64,000 nucleotides of DNA, from NCBI RefSeq assembly GCF_013363755.1, contig NZ_CP054840.1, positions 2,659,501 to 2,723,500 of the forward strand, written 5' to 3'. Numbering within the stretch: the first letter of the stretch is position 1; every line of letters begins with the position of its first letter. The notes below the pieces were generated by a model. The model was given only the letters and a program-made list of their open reading frames with translations, was not told the DNA's origin and did no database searches. Made by a program: the position numbers and the translations under genes. Source of the DNA: Comamonas antarctica (GTDB lineage Bacteria; Pseudomonadota; Gammaproteobacteria; Burkholderiales; Burkholderiaceae_C). Below, one piece after another: positions 45,471 to 56,342 of this stretch.

Positions 45471-45956
45471 TCACTTGCCGTCGCGATCCGAGTCGCCGGG
45501 CACCGCGCGCTCGACGCGGTCGCTCAGGCGCTGCCAGGCATCGCGCGCGGCGGGACGCGCACGGTCCCAGTCGAGCGTGGACGTGCCGCGGGTGCTGCCC
45601 CAGTCGCGGCTCAGCTCGGTGTCGACATCGTCGAACGAGCGGCCCTGGTACTTCGAATAGGAATCGACGCCGTAGCGGTAAGCCGGGCCGTACTCGTCAT
45701 AGCTGGCGCCGCTGGCGTAGGGGCGCGTCGAGTAGTTGTCGCGCCAGTAGGTGTCTTCCGCCACCGGGTCGGCATTGGCCACGCCCTTGCCGGCCAGTGC
45801 GCCCACGGCGGCACCCGCCAGCGCGCCCACGGCAGCCCCCACGGGGCCGGTCATGCCGCCAATGGCGGCACCGGCGGCGGCACCACCGGCGACACCGCCA
45901 GCCACGCCACCCAGAACGGCACCCGTGCCAGTTGCTGTTTTTTCCTTGTCGTCCAT
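45471..45956 (-). CDS. Glycine-zipper domain protein
   Basis: 161 residues from the ATG at 45956 (MDDKEKTATGTG), with AGGAGA upstream. Residues about 12-60 form a glycine zipper (GGVAGGVAGGAAAGAAIGGM and GAAVGALAGAAVGALAG), a pattern that inserts into or associates with membranes. The hydrophilic tail (NYSTRPYASGASYDEYGPAY ... DWDRARPAARDAWQRLSDR) is of a type common in Burkholderiales proteins of unknown function. There is no signal peptide. Confidence 0.75.
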   Translation of the reverse strand: MDDKEKTATGTGAVLGGVAGGVAGGAAAGAAIGGMTGPVGAAVGALAGAAVGALAGKGVANADPVAEDTYWRDNYSTRPYASGASYDEYGPAYRYGVDSYSKYQGRSFDDVDTELSRDWGSTRGTSTLDWDRARPAARDAWQRLSDRVERAVPGDSDRDGK

Positions 45957-46074
45957 CTTGGTCTCCTGAAAGTGGTTGGGAGCCTTGAAGATAAGGGTCG
46001 TCACCAAACCCCTACTGACGGACAATTACTACGTGGCGCGTGGGACAGCCGCATGCCTGGCTGCCATCCAGTTT

Positions 46075-47157
46075 TCAGTGGGTATGGCCCCAGTAGATCA
46101 GCGCGTCGCGGCCTTCGACCGAGAGCGAGACCTGCGCGCCCACCGGCAGCAGCACCTTGGTTTCGACATGGCCGAAAGGCAGGTTGGTGAGCACCGGCGC
46201 GGCAATCTGCGTGCGCAGCCACTGGACCACGCTTTGCAGCTTGTAGCCCTTGTCCTGGGGCGTGGGCTTGTGGCCCGTGAACTGGCCCAGCACCACCGCC
46301 TGCTGGTGGCCCAGCACGCCTGCCTGCAGCAGCTGGCCCAGCATGCGTTCGATGCGGTAGGGCTGCTCGCCCACATCCTCGAGGAACAGGATGCCGTCCT
46401 TGATTTCGGGCAGATAGGGCGTGCCGACCAGCGAGGCGATCATGGCCAGGTTGCCGCCCCACAGCGTCGCGCCCTCGATATAGGTTTCGGGCACGGCCGG
46501 CGTGCCGTCGGCGCGCGCGGCCTCCTTGGGCATGCGCCAGCCGCTGCCTTCGCCCTGGCCCGACAGCAGGTCGTCGAAGCAGTCCAGCATGATGTCGTCG
46601 ATGCCCTCGGCCGCGCCGAAGTCTCCGGCCAGCGCCGGGCCGGCCCAGCTGCGCGTGCCGGTGCGCGCTAGCAGCGCGCACTGGAAGGCGGTGAAATCGC
46701 TGAAGCCGACGAACTCGGTGCCACGCTCCACGGCCTTGGCCACGGCCGCGTAGTCGATCTGCGGCAGCAGCCGGCCCAGGCCGTAGCCGCCGCGCGAGAT
46801 CAGCGCCACATCGGCGCCGCTCGCGGCCGCGCGGTGGATGGCGGCCAGCCGTGTCGCATCGTCGCCCGCGAAGCGCGTGTCGCGCGACAGCGCATCGGCG
46901 TCGATCTCCACTTCGTGGCCCATGGCACGCAGCCGCGCGATGCCGCGCTTGAATGCCGGCTTGTCGATCACCGCGCTGGACGGCGAATAGACATAGATAT
47001 GGCGCGGCCCCTGCGTATGCGCATGGCCGCAGCAGGCGCCATCGGCGTCATGCACATGCACGGGCGCAGGGCCGCAGCAGTTGCCGTCGGCATCATGCAC
47101 GTGCTCGGCGTGGTCATGGGAATGGGCGTGGTGGTGGTGTGCGGACTTCGAAGACAA
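46075..47157 (-). CDS. Muramoyltetrapeptide LD-carboxypeptidase (S66) with His/Cys-rich head
   Basis: Cleaves the terminal D-Ala from tetrapeptides during peptidoglycan recycling. The S66 domain has the nucleophile in FVGFSDFTAFQ (Ser153 from this start), SRGGYGLGRLLPQID, LWGGNLAMI and the C-terminal GHVETKVLLPVGA with the catalytic His region. Unusually, about 50 residues at the N-terminus hold 13 His and four Cys, including two copies of VHDADGxCCG, resembling a metal-binding tail. The TTG start at 47157 is chosen because no ATG occurs before the catalytic domain and upstream in-frame sequence is the tadA shadow; the ribosome-binding site is weak. 360 residues. Confidence 0.8.
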   Translation of the reverse strand: MSSKSAHHHHAHSHDHAEHVHDADGNCCGPAPVHVHDADGACCGHAHTQGPRHIYVYSPSSAVIDKPAFKRGIARLRAMGHEVEIDADALSRDTRFAGDDATRLAAIHRAAASGADVALISRGGYGLGRLLPQIDYAAVAKAVERGTEFVGFSDFTAFQCALLARTGTRSWAGPALAGDFGAAEGIDDIMLDCFDDLLSGQGEGSGWRMPKEAARADGTPAVPETYIEGATLWGGNLAMIASLVGTPYLPEIKDGILFLEDVGEQPYRIERMLGQLLQAGVLGHQQAVVLGQFTGHKPTPQDKGYKLQSVVQWLRTQIAAPVLTNLPFGHVETKVLLPVGAQVSLSVEGRDALIYWGHTH

Positions 47158-47222
47158 GGCGTTCAGGCTGCCGATGCAGCCTGCTCCGGGTAGAAACGGG
47201 GCCGGGGTGAAGACCCCAGGAT

Positions 47223-48715
<1,493 letters not shown>

Positions 48716-48746
48716 AAAAAAGCCAGCCGGCATGCACCGGCTGGCT
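48716..48746 (-). terminator. Terminator of the TonB-dependent receptor gene
   Basis: AGCCAGCCGG, a six-base loop and CCGGCTGGCT are followed on the minus strand by TTTTT, 20 bp past the receptor stop. Confidence 0.92.
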
Positions 48747-48766
48747 TCAGGCAGGCCCTCACGGGT

Positions 48767-50935
48767 TTAGAACTTGACGTTGGCCGTGATCCACAGCGTG
48801 CGGCCCGGCGGCGTCGTGCCGGCAATCGAGGCGCCGCCCTGGAAGTACTCGTTGATCTGCGTCGGCGTGCCGTTGACATTGACCAGGCGGTACTGGCGGA
48901 AGTCCTTGTCCAGCAGGTTGTAGAGGTTGGCGCTGAGCGTCACGCTCTTCGACAGCTCGTAGCTGCCGCCCAGGTGCAGCATGCCATAGGCCTTGGTCTG
49001 GTCGCCGAGCGCGTCGTAGATCGCGCGGTTGGCCGGGGTCAGCGATTCGGGCAGCGCGTTGAAGCGCGGACTCTTGCCGCGGTACTCGCCGCGCAGCCAC
49101 AGGCGCCATTGGGCGTTCGGGTTCCAGTCGAGCTGGGCCGTGGCGATGTGCTTGGCGGTGAGCGCGAGCTGGCCGGTCTTCACGCCGCCCTCGATCACTT
49201 CGCTGTTGGTCCAGGTGTAGCCCAGGCGCATGCTCCATGCGGGCGCGAGCTGCGCGCGCGTGCTGAACTCCAGGCCCCAGGTCTTGGCCTGGTCGACGTT
49301 GATGCTGTAGTCGGCCGTGGGGTTGAAGCTGCAGCTCGAGATCGCCAGGTCGGCGCAGTTGCCGCCGCTGCTGATCTTGTCCTTGACGCGGTTGTAGAAC
49401 AGCGTGGTCGAGGCCGTGACGCCATCGAGGTTGTCGAACAGCGCCGCGATCTCGGTGCTGGTGCTGACTTCGGGCTTGAGGTTGGGGTTGCCGATGTTGA
49501 GGATCGCGCCCTGGCCCGAAACGCCGCTCACGCCGTCGATCAGCTGGTTCAGGCGCGGCGCGCGGAAGCCCTGGCTCACGCCGCCCTTGAAGGTCCACTG
49601 GCGGCTCGCGTCCCAGACCAGGTAGGCGCGCGGGCTCACATGGCCGCCAAACGCGTCGTGGTGGTCATAGCGCGCGCCCAGCGTCGCCGTGAGGTCGTCG
49701 CGCAGGCGCCACTCGTCTTCGGCAAACAGCGCCCACAGGGTCTGGCTGTGGCGCTCGGGCAGCAGGCCGTCGGTGAGCTTGGCGTCCCACCACTGGCCGC
49801 CCACGGTGAGCAGGTGCGCGTCGCCCAGCGGCGCGATCAGCTTGGAATCGAGCACCAGATTGGTGGTGCTGAGCTCGCGCGGCGTGCCGCGGCGCGCATC
49901 GCCCGCGGGCACGGCCGCGCCGGGAATGGTGCGGCCCTCGGTTTCGGTCTCGGTGCGCATCAGGCTGGTTTCAAGCTTGCCGAAGCCCAGATGGGCGTTG
50001 TAGCCCACGGCCACCTGGTCGCGGTTGAAGCGCAAGGTGTCGGCGTAGCCCGGCGGGTTGCGCGGCGCGAGCGCATCGCGGTTGCCCAGGCGGCCGTCGG
50101 AATTGTCGTAGCGCGTGCGGCCCTGCTCCATGTCCAGCCACAGGTCATGGCCGCGCGCGGGCGTGAGCGTCAGGCGCGCGCCGATGTTGTGCTGGCGCGT
50201 GTCGGCGGGCGCCGGGTTGCGCGCCTGCGTGGGCTGGGTGGTGTCGGGCGGCAGCACCCAGTCCGAGGCTTCGCGGTCGTAGATGCTGCCGCGCAGCGCC
50301 AGGCCCAGCATGTTCTGCCTGATCGGGCCATTCAGGTAGAAGTCGGCGCGGCCCTGCGTGCCCCACGCATCGTCCTGCGGAATGCCGGCCGAGACATTGG
50401 CCTCGCCGCCCCATTCCCGGGCCACCTTGCGCGTGATGATGTTGACCACGCCGCCCATTGCGTCCGAGCCATAGAGCGTGGACATCGGGCCGCGGATGAC
50501 CTCGATGCGCTCGATGGCCGAGATCGGCGGCATGAAGCTGTTGAGCGCCGCGCCGTAGCCGTTGGGCGTGACGTCGCCGGCAACGTTCTGGCGCCGGCCG
50601 TCGATCAGGATCAGCGTGTAGTCGCTGGGCATGCCGCGGATGCTGATGTCCAGGCCGCCGGTCTTGCCGGTGCCGCCCATCACATCGACGCCTTCGACGC
50701 CTTGCAGCGCTTCTGCCAGGTCGCGGAAATTCTTGGTTTCAAGCTCCTCGCGGGTGACGACGGCAATGGAAGCCGGCGCCTGCTTGAGTTCCTGCTCGAA
50801 GCCCGTGGCCGAGACCACGACTTCGGACATGACGGTGCCTGGCGTGGAGGGCGACTGGGCATGGGCGGCGGCGCAGGCGGCGGCCAGGGTCAGCAGGCCA
50901 GGCTGCAAGAGGGTGCGGTACGAACGGACAGGCAT
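48767..50935 (-). CDS. TonB-dependent outer-membrane receptor (siderophore type)
   Basis: 722 residues with a signal peptide (about residues 1-26, ending AHAQ). The plug domain has the TonB-box-like VMSEVVVSATG, then IRGMPSDYTLILIDGRRQN, IERIEVIRGPMSTLYGSDAMGGVVNIITR. The barrel ends with the typical C-terminal Phe after ITANVKF. The NLYNLLDKDFRQY region matches FepA/BfrA-like receptors. The ligand is unknown. It is divergent from an fbpABC Fe3+ importer with a candidate Fur box upstream, so iron uptake is the likely role. Confidence 0.93.
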   Translation of the reverse strand: MPVRSYRTLLQPGLLTLAAACAAAHAQSPSTPGTVMSEVVVSATGFEQELKQAPASIAVVTREELETKNFRDLAEALQGVEGVDVMGGTGKTGGLDISIRGMPSDYTLILIDGRRQNVAGDVTPNGYGAALNSFMPPISAIERIEVIRGPMSTLYGSDAMGGVVNIITRKVAREWGGEANVSAGIPQDDAWGTQGRADFYLNGPIRQNMLGLALRGSIYDREASDWVLPPDTTQPTQARNPAPADTRQHNIGARLTLTPARGHDLWLDMEQGRTRYDNSDGRLGNRDALAPRNPPGYADTLRFNRDQVAVGYNAHLGFGKLETSLMRTETETEGRTIPGAAVPAGDARRGTPRELSTTNLVLDSKLIAPLGDAHLLTVGGQWWDAKLTDGLLPERHSQTLWALFAEDEWRLRDDLTATLGARYDHHDAFGGHVSPRAYLVWDASRQWTFKGGVSQGFRAPRLNQLIDGVSGVSGQGAILNIGNPNLKPEVSTSTEIAALFDNLDGVTASTTLFYNRVKDKISSGGNCADLAISSCSFNPTADYSINVDQAKTWGLEFSTRAQLAPAWSMRLGYTWTNSEVIEGGVKTGQLALTAKHIATAQLDWNPNAQWRLWLRGEYRGKSPRFNALPESLTPANRAIYDALGDQTKAYGMLHLGGSYELSKSVTLSANLYNLLDKDFRQYRLVNVNGTPTQINEYFQGGASIAGTTPPGRTLWITANVKF

Positions 50936-51093
50936 GACGTTTCCTCGCCGGCGCAGGCCGGCGAATGTTTCGGAAGTGAAGGGAAGAGGATTTGCCGAAA
51001 CGGACCCGGTGAAAGCACGGGTCCATGGCTGAGACCGCCCCCGGTGTCATGTGTCTTTATGTAAGGGCGAGCGCCGCATCATAGGGCAATAAC

Positions 51094-51110
51094 AATGAGA
51101 TCGATTCTCA
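51094..51110. promoter_or_regulatory. Candidate Fur box upstream of the receptor gene
   Basis: AATGAGATCGATTCTCA, with inverted half-sites GAGA and TCTC, is of the Fur-box type in the AT-rich stretch 159-175 bp upstream of the receptor start. It lies between the divergent receptor and fbpA genes and could serve either. Confidence 0.5.
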
Positions 51111-51242
51111 GTTCTTCACGCCGCAAGGGTACTGTTGCAGCCACGCTGCATTTGCAGTAGTGCGCCGCCAGCGCGATTTCGATGGATCCCTCACGATCTG
51201 CCCCGATTTGCACCCATCGTCTGGCTCAACCTGCTTTAGAAT

Positions 51243-51276
51243 CCGGCCGCTGGGAATTGTTCTTATTCCCAGCCGG
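51243..51276 (+). promoter_or_regulatory. Large imperfect palindrome in the fbpA leader
   Basis: CCGGC-N3-TGGGAAT, a 7-base loop and ATTCCCA-GCCGG. It is about 90 bp upstream of fbpA. It could be an operator or a leader hairpin; no T tract follows, so a terminator is unlikely. Confidence 0.45.
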
Positions 51277-51365
51277 ACGCACAACGAAATTCCAAAATCG
51301 TCCAATCTCCTGCCCGCGCAGCCACCCGCTGCCCGCGGCGCGCCCTCCCCGTCCCGAGATTCACC

Positions 51366-52385
51366 ATGACATTCTGGAAAACCGCCCTGTGCGCCGGCGC
51401 CTTCGGCGTGGCCACGCTGGCCCAGGCCCAGCCCGCCCCTGCCGCCGTCACCGTCTACTCCTCGCGCATCGAGAACCTGCTCAAGCCGACGCTGGACCAG
51501 TACACGCAGCAGACCGGCGTCAAGATCAACCTGCTCACCGACCGCGGCGGCTCGCTGTCCGAGCGCCTTGCGGCCGAAGGCAAGAGCTCGCCCGCCGACG
51601 TGCTGATCACGGTCGACATGGGCAACCTGCACAACGCCGCCGAGCGCGGCCTGCTGCGCAGGATCGAATCGCCGATGCTCAACGCCAATGTGCCGGCCAA
51701 TTTCCGCGATCCGCAGGGCCGCTGGTACGGCCTGTCGCAGCGCGAACGCACCATCTTCTACGCGCCCGGCCGCGTGCAGCCCGGCCAGCTGAGCACCTAT
51801 GAAGACCTCGCCGACCCCAAGTGGAAGGGCAAGCTGTGCCTGCGCACGGGCAAGCAGACCTACACCCAGTCGCTGGTGGCGATGATGATCGCCAAGCATG
51901 GCGTGCCCAAGGCCGAGGCGATTGCCAAGGGCTGGGTCGCCAACCTGGCCGGCGATGTGTTCACCAACGACAACAGCCTGCTCAAGGCGATTGCCGCGGG
52001 CCAGTGCGATGTCGGCATCGCCAACACCTACTACTACGGCCGCATCCTGTCGCGCGAACCCGATTTCGGCAACAGCGTGAAGCTGTTCTGGGCCAACCCG
52101 GGCGCGAACCAGGGCGGCGCGCATGTGAACCTGTCGGGCGCGGGCGTCACGGCGAATGCGAAAAACCCCGAAGGCGCGCGCAAGCTGCTCGAGTGGCTGT
52201 CGTCCGAAGGCGTGCAGACGGCCTACACCCATGGCACGTTCGAGAGCCCGATCAACACCAAGGCCAAGGCCGATCCCATCGTGCAGGCCTGGGGCAAGTT
52301 CACGCCCAGCCCGCTGAATGCCGCCGACATCGGATCGCACCAGGCCGAAGCCATCCGCCTGCTGGACCGCGTGGGCTACCGCTGA
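51366..52385 (+). CDS. fbpA: Fe3+ ABC transporter substrate-binding protein
   Basis: Periplasmic ferric-ion binding protein, 339 residues with a signal peptide (about residues 1-22, ending LAQAQ). The FutA/FbpA pattern is clear: VTVYSSRIENLLKP, TDRGGSLSERLAAEG, the LSQRERTIFYAPGRV block, and NTYYYGRILSREPDF with adjacent tyrosines that bind iron. It is the first gene of fbpABC; fbpB starts 16 bp after its stop. Confidence 0.94.
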   Translation: MTFWKTALCAGAFGVATLAQAQPAPAAVTVYSSRIENLLKPTLDQYTQQTGVKINLLTDRGGSLSERLAAEGKSSPADVLITVDMGNLHNAAERGLLRRIESPMLNANVPANFRDPQGRWYGLSQRERTIFYAPGRVQPGQLSTYEDLADPKWKGKLCLRTGKQTYTQSLVAMMIAKHGVPKAEAIAKGWVANLAGDVFTNDNSLLKAIAAGQCDVGIANTYYYGRILSREPDFGNSVKLFWANPGANQGGAHVNLSGAGVTANAKNPEGARKLLEWLSSEGVQTAYTHGTFESPINTKAKADPIVQAWGKFTPSPLNAADIGSHQAEAIRLLDRVGYR

Positions 52386-52401
52386 TCGAGGCCGCTGCTT
52401 C

Positions 52402-54063
52402 TTGTCTGCCTTGACCCCTGCCGCGCCGGCCTTGCGCCGGCGCGGCCTTCTTCCATCCGGGCGCGGCTTTGTGCTGGCATTGCCGATCGCGCTGCTGACC
52501 CTGGTGCCGCTGGCCGCCGTGCTGGGCCTGGCGCTCGCGCCCCAGGCCGAGATCTGGGGGCATCTCTGGCAATACGTGCTGCCGCGCGTGCTGGCCAACA
52601 CCGCCGTGCTGATGCTGCTGGTGGGCGTGGCGGTGCTGGCCGTGGGCGTGCCGCTGGCCTGGCTCACGGCGATGTGCGAGTTTCCCGGGCGGCGCTTCTT
52701 TGCCTGGGCGCTGGTGCTGCCGCTGGCGATCCCGGCCTATGTGCTGGCTTTCGTGCAGATGGGCCTGTTTGAATATGCGGGCCCGGTGCAGGCCGCGCTG
52801 CGCGATGCGTTCGGCAGCAGCCGCTGGTTTCCCGATATCCGCGGCAGCCTGTGGGGGCTGGTGCTGGTGCTGGCGCTGGCCTTCTATCCCTACGTCTACC
52901 TGCTCGCGCGCAGCGCCTTCCTGACCCAGGGCCGGCGCTGCATCGAAGCCGCGCAGGCCCTGGGGCTGAGCCCGCTGGCGGCCTTCTTCCAGGTGGCGCT
53001 GCCGCTGGCGCGGCCGTGGATAGGCGCGGGCCTGGCGCTGGTGCTGATGGAAGTGCTGGCCGACTTCGGTGCGATTGCGGTCTTCAACTACGACACCTTC
53101 ACCACCGCGCTCTACAAGTCCTGGTTCGATCTGCACAACATGGCCGCCGCGGCCCAGCTCGCGAGCCTGCTGGTGCTGGCGGTGCTGCTGCTCGTGGCCG
53201 CGGAGCAGCGCTCGCGCCGCGCGCAGCGCTTCCATGCATCGGCCGCGCGCCAGCAACGCATTGCGCTGCAGGGCCCGGCACGCTGGCTCGCCGGCGGTTT
53301 TTGCCTGCTGGTGTTTGCCGCGGCGTTTGCCGTGCCCATGCTGCAGATCGTGCTCTGGGCGCTGTCGGTGTGGCGCACCGACCTGAATGCCGATTACTGG
53401 GGCTATGCCTGGAACACGCTGTTCCTGGGTCTGGTCACAGCCGCGGTCTGCACCTTGCTCGCGCTGCTGCTGGCCTGGGTGCGCCGGCGCCACACCGACG
53501 CCCTCACGCGCTGGACGGTGCGGCTGGCGGTGCTGGGCTATGCGCTGCCCGGCGTGGTGCTGGCGGTGGGCGTGTTCGTGCCGATCGCCTGGCTCGATGC
53601 GCGGCTCATGGCATGGCTCGCGCCGTTCGGCATCGAGACACTGGGCATTCTCAAGGGCAGCCTGGCAGCGATGCTGCTGGCCTTGGCCGCGCGCTTCCTG
53701 GCCGTGGCCTTCCACGCCACCGACTGCGCGATGCAGCGCATCACGCGCAGCCAGGAAGATGCGTGTGCCTCGCTGGGGCTGGGCCCTTGGCAGACGCTGC
53801 GCCGCCTGCACCTGCCGCTGCTGCGCACGGGGCTGCTGTCGGCCTTTTTGCTGGTGATGGTCGACGTGATGAAGGAAATGCCGATCACGCTGATGACGCG
53901 CCAGTTCGGCTGGGACACGCTGGCGGTGCGCGTGTTCCAGCTCACGTCCGAGTCGCTATGGGACCAGGCCGCGCTGCCGGCGCTGGCCATCGTGCTGGTG
54001 GGCGTGATTCCCGTGGTGCTGCTGATGCGCCAGACCGAGCGATCGGCGCCGGGGGCGCCTTGA
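52402..54063 (+). CDS. fbpB: Fe3+ ABC transporter permease
   Basis: 553 residues, two fused permease halves with about 12 membrane helices. Each half has an EAA loop (IEAAQALGLSPLAAFFQVALPLA and EDACASLGLGPWQTLRRLHLPLL) contacting FbpC. The start is the TTG at 52402 (MSALTPAAPALRRRG), with GAGG about ten bases upstream; no ATG occurs before the first helix. Frame continuation upstream overlaps fbpA and is rejected. Confidence 0.92.
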   Translation: MSALTPAAPALRRRGLLPSGRGFVLALPIALLTLVPLAAVLGLALAPQAEIWGHLWQYVLPRVLANTAVLMLLVGVAVLAVGVPLAWLTAMCEFPGRRFFAWALVLPLAIPAYVLAFVQMGLFEYAGPVQAALRDAFGSSRWFPDIRGSLWGLVLVLALAFYPYVYLLARSAFLTQGRRCIEAAQALGLSPLAAFFQVALPLARPWIGAGLALVLMEVLADFGAIAVFNYDTFTTALYKSWFDLHNMAAAAQLASLLVLAVLLLVAAEQRSRRAQRFHASAARQQRIALQGPARWLAGGFCLLVFAAAFAVPMLQIVLWALSVWRTDLNADYWGYAWNTLFLGLVTAAVCTLLALLLAWVRRRHTDALTRWTVRLAVLGYALPGVVLAVGVFVPIAWLDARLMAWLAPFGIETLGILKGSLAAMLLALAARFLAVAFHATDCAMQRITRSQEDACASLGLGPWQTLRRLHLPLLRTGLLSAFLLVMVDVMKEMPITLMTRQFGWDTLAVRVFQLTSESLWDQAALPALAIVLVGVIPVVLLMRQTERSAPGAP

Positions 54064-54080
54064 AACCAACGGAATCCGTG

Positions 54081-55085
<1,005 letters not shown>

Positions 55086-55091
55086 GCCGGC

Positions 55092-56342
55092 TCAGAGATC
55101 GCGTGCCAGGCGCAGGCCGGTGAATTGCCAGCAGGCGCCGGCCGGAAAGAAATTGCGGTAGCTGGGGCGGACATGTCCCGGCGGCGAGGCGCAGGAGCCG
55201 CCGCGCAGCACATACTGGTTGACCATGAACTTGCCGTTGTACTCGCCCACGGCGCCCGCCGCGGGCGCGAAACCCGGGTACGGCGCATAGCTCGACTGGG
55301 TCCATTCCCAGACTTCGCCAGGCGCGGCCTGCGCCGCCGGATGCAGCCGCTGCGCGGGCGCGGCCTGGCCTGGCGCACCCAGCAGCGGCGCCGCGCATTC
55401 CCATTCCGCCTCGGTCGGCAGGCGTGCGCCGGCCCAGCGCGCATACGCGTCGGCCTCGTAATAGCTGATGTGCACCACGGGCTGCGCGGGCTGCAGCGCC
55501 TGCAGGCCGTGCAGCGTGAACTCGGCCCAGCCGCCTTGCGCGGCGCGTTGCCAATACTGCGGCGCCTCGCGTCCCAGCTTCTGCACCCAATCCCAGCCTT
55601 CGGCCAGCCAATGTTCGGCTTGCGCATAGCCGCCGGCATCGACAAACGCCTGGTACTCGGCATTGCTCACGGGTCGCGTGGCCAGTTCGCAGCCATTCAG
55701 ATAGACGCCGTGCCGGGGCAATTCGTTGTCGAACGCAAAGCCCGCGCCCGCATGGCCGATCTCGCGCAGCCCGGCTTCCAGCCGCAGCCAGCGCAGCGGC
55801 GCAGGCGGCGATTCCGCTGGCGCCACCTCCGCATATGCCGGCGCGAGCGGGTTGCACGACAGCAGGTGCTTGATATCGGTCAGCAGCAGTTCCTGGTGCT
55901 GCTGCTCGTGCTGCAGGCCCAGCTCGACCAGCGCCTGCAGCTTCGCGTCGGGCGCCACTGCCAGCAGCGCCTGCATGCGCGCATCGACCTGGGCGCGGTA
56001 GTCGAGCACCTGCTGCAGCCCGGGCCGCGTGATCAGTCCGCGCTCGGCGCGCGGGTGGCGCGCGCCCACGCCCTGATAGTAGGAGTTGAACAGTACGCGG
56101 AACGCCGGATGGAACGGCGCAAAGCCGGGTTCGTGCGGCTCCAGCACGAAGGTCTCGAAGAACCAGGTGGTGTGCGCGAGATGCCATTTGACCGGGCTGG
56201 CATCGGGCATGGACTGCACGCAGCAATCCTCGGCCGACAGCGGCGCGGCCAGGGCCAGGCTGGCGCGGCGCACGCTGGCATAGGACTGCGCCAGCGGTGC
56301 AAGGGCCGGGCGCGTCGCGCCCGGTTCGTCAGGCCTGAGCAT
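55092..56342 (-). CDS. egtB: Ergothioneine biosynthesis protein EgtB
   Basis: Iron-dependent sulfoxide synthase that joins a thiol donor to hercynine, 416 residues. The N-terminal DinB-like domain carries the metal ligands: His in KWHLAHTTWFFE and the HEQQHQE segment. The C-terminal formylglycine-generating/C-type-lectin-like domain includes WLPTEAEWE-type RLPTEAEWECAA, VWEWTQSSY and LRGGSCASPPGHVRPSYRNF. The start overlaps the end of egtD by 14 bp, so the two are coupled. No egtA or egtC is in the window; the enzyme may use cysteine directly. Confidence 0.94.
   Translation of the reverse strand: MLRPDEPGATRPALAPLAQSYASVRRASLALAAPLSAEDCCVQSMPDASPVKWHLAHTTWFFETFVLEPHEPGFAPFHPAFRVLFNSYYQGVGARHPRAERGLITRPGLQQVLDYRAQVDARMQALLAVAPDAKLQALVELGLQHEQQHQELLLTDIKHLLSCNPLAPAYAEVAPAESPPAPLRWLRLEAGLREIGHAGAGFAFDNELPRHGVYLNGCELATRPVSNAEYQAFVDAGGYAQAEHWLAEGWDWVQKLGREAPQYWQRAAQGGWAEFTLHGLQALQPAQPVVHISYYEADAYARWAGARLPTEAEWECAAPLLGAPGQAAPAQRLHPAAQAAPGEVWEWTQSSYAPYPGFAPAAGAVGEYNGKFMVNQYVLRGGSCASPPGHVRPSYRNFFPAGACWQFTGLRLARDL

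Larger units (their letters stand above)
50936..51365. other. Divergent control region between receptor and fbpA
   Basis: 430 bp containing the Fur-like site and the palindrome listed separately. The first ATTTGCAG-type stretches near 51140-51160 hold a short direct repeat (GCAGCCACGCTGCATTTGCAG). No gene is supported. Confidence 0.55.
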
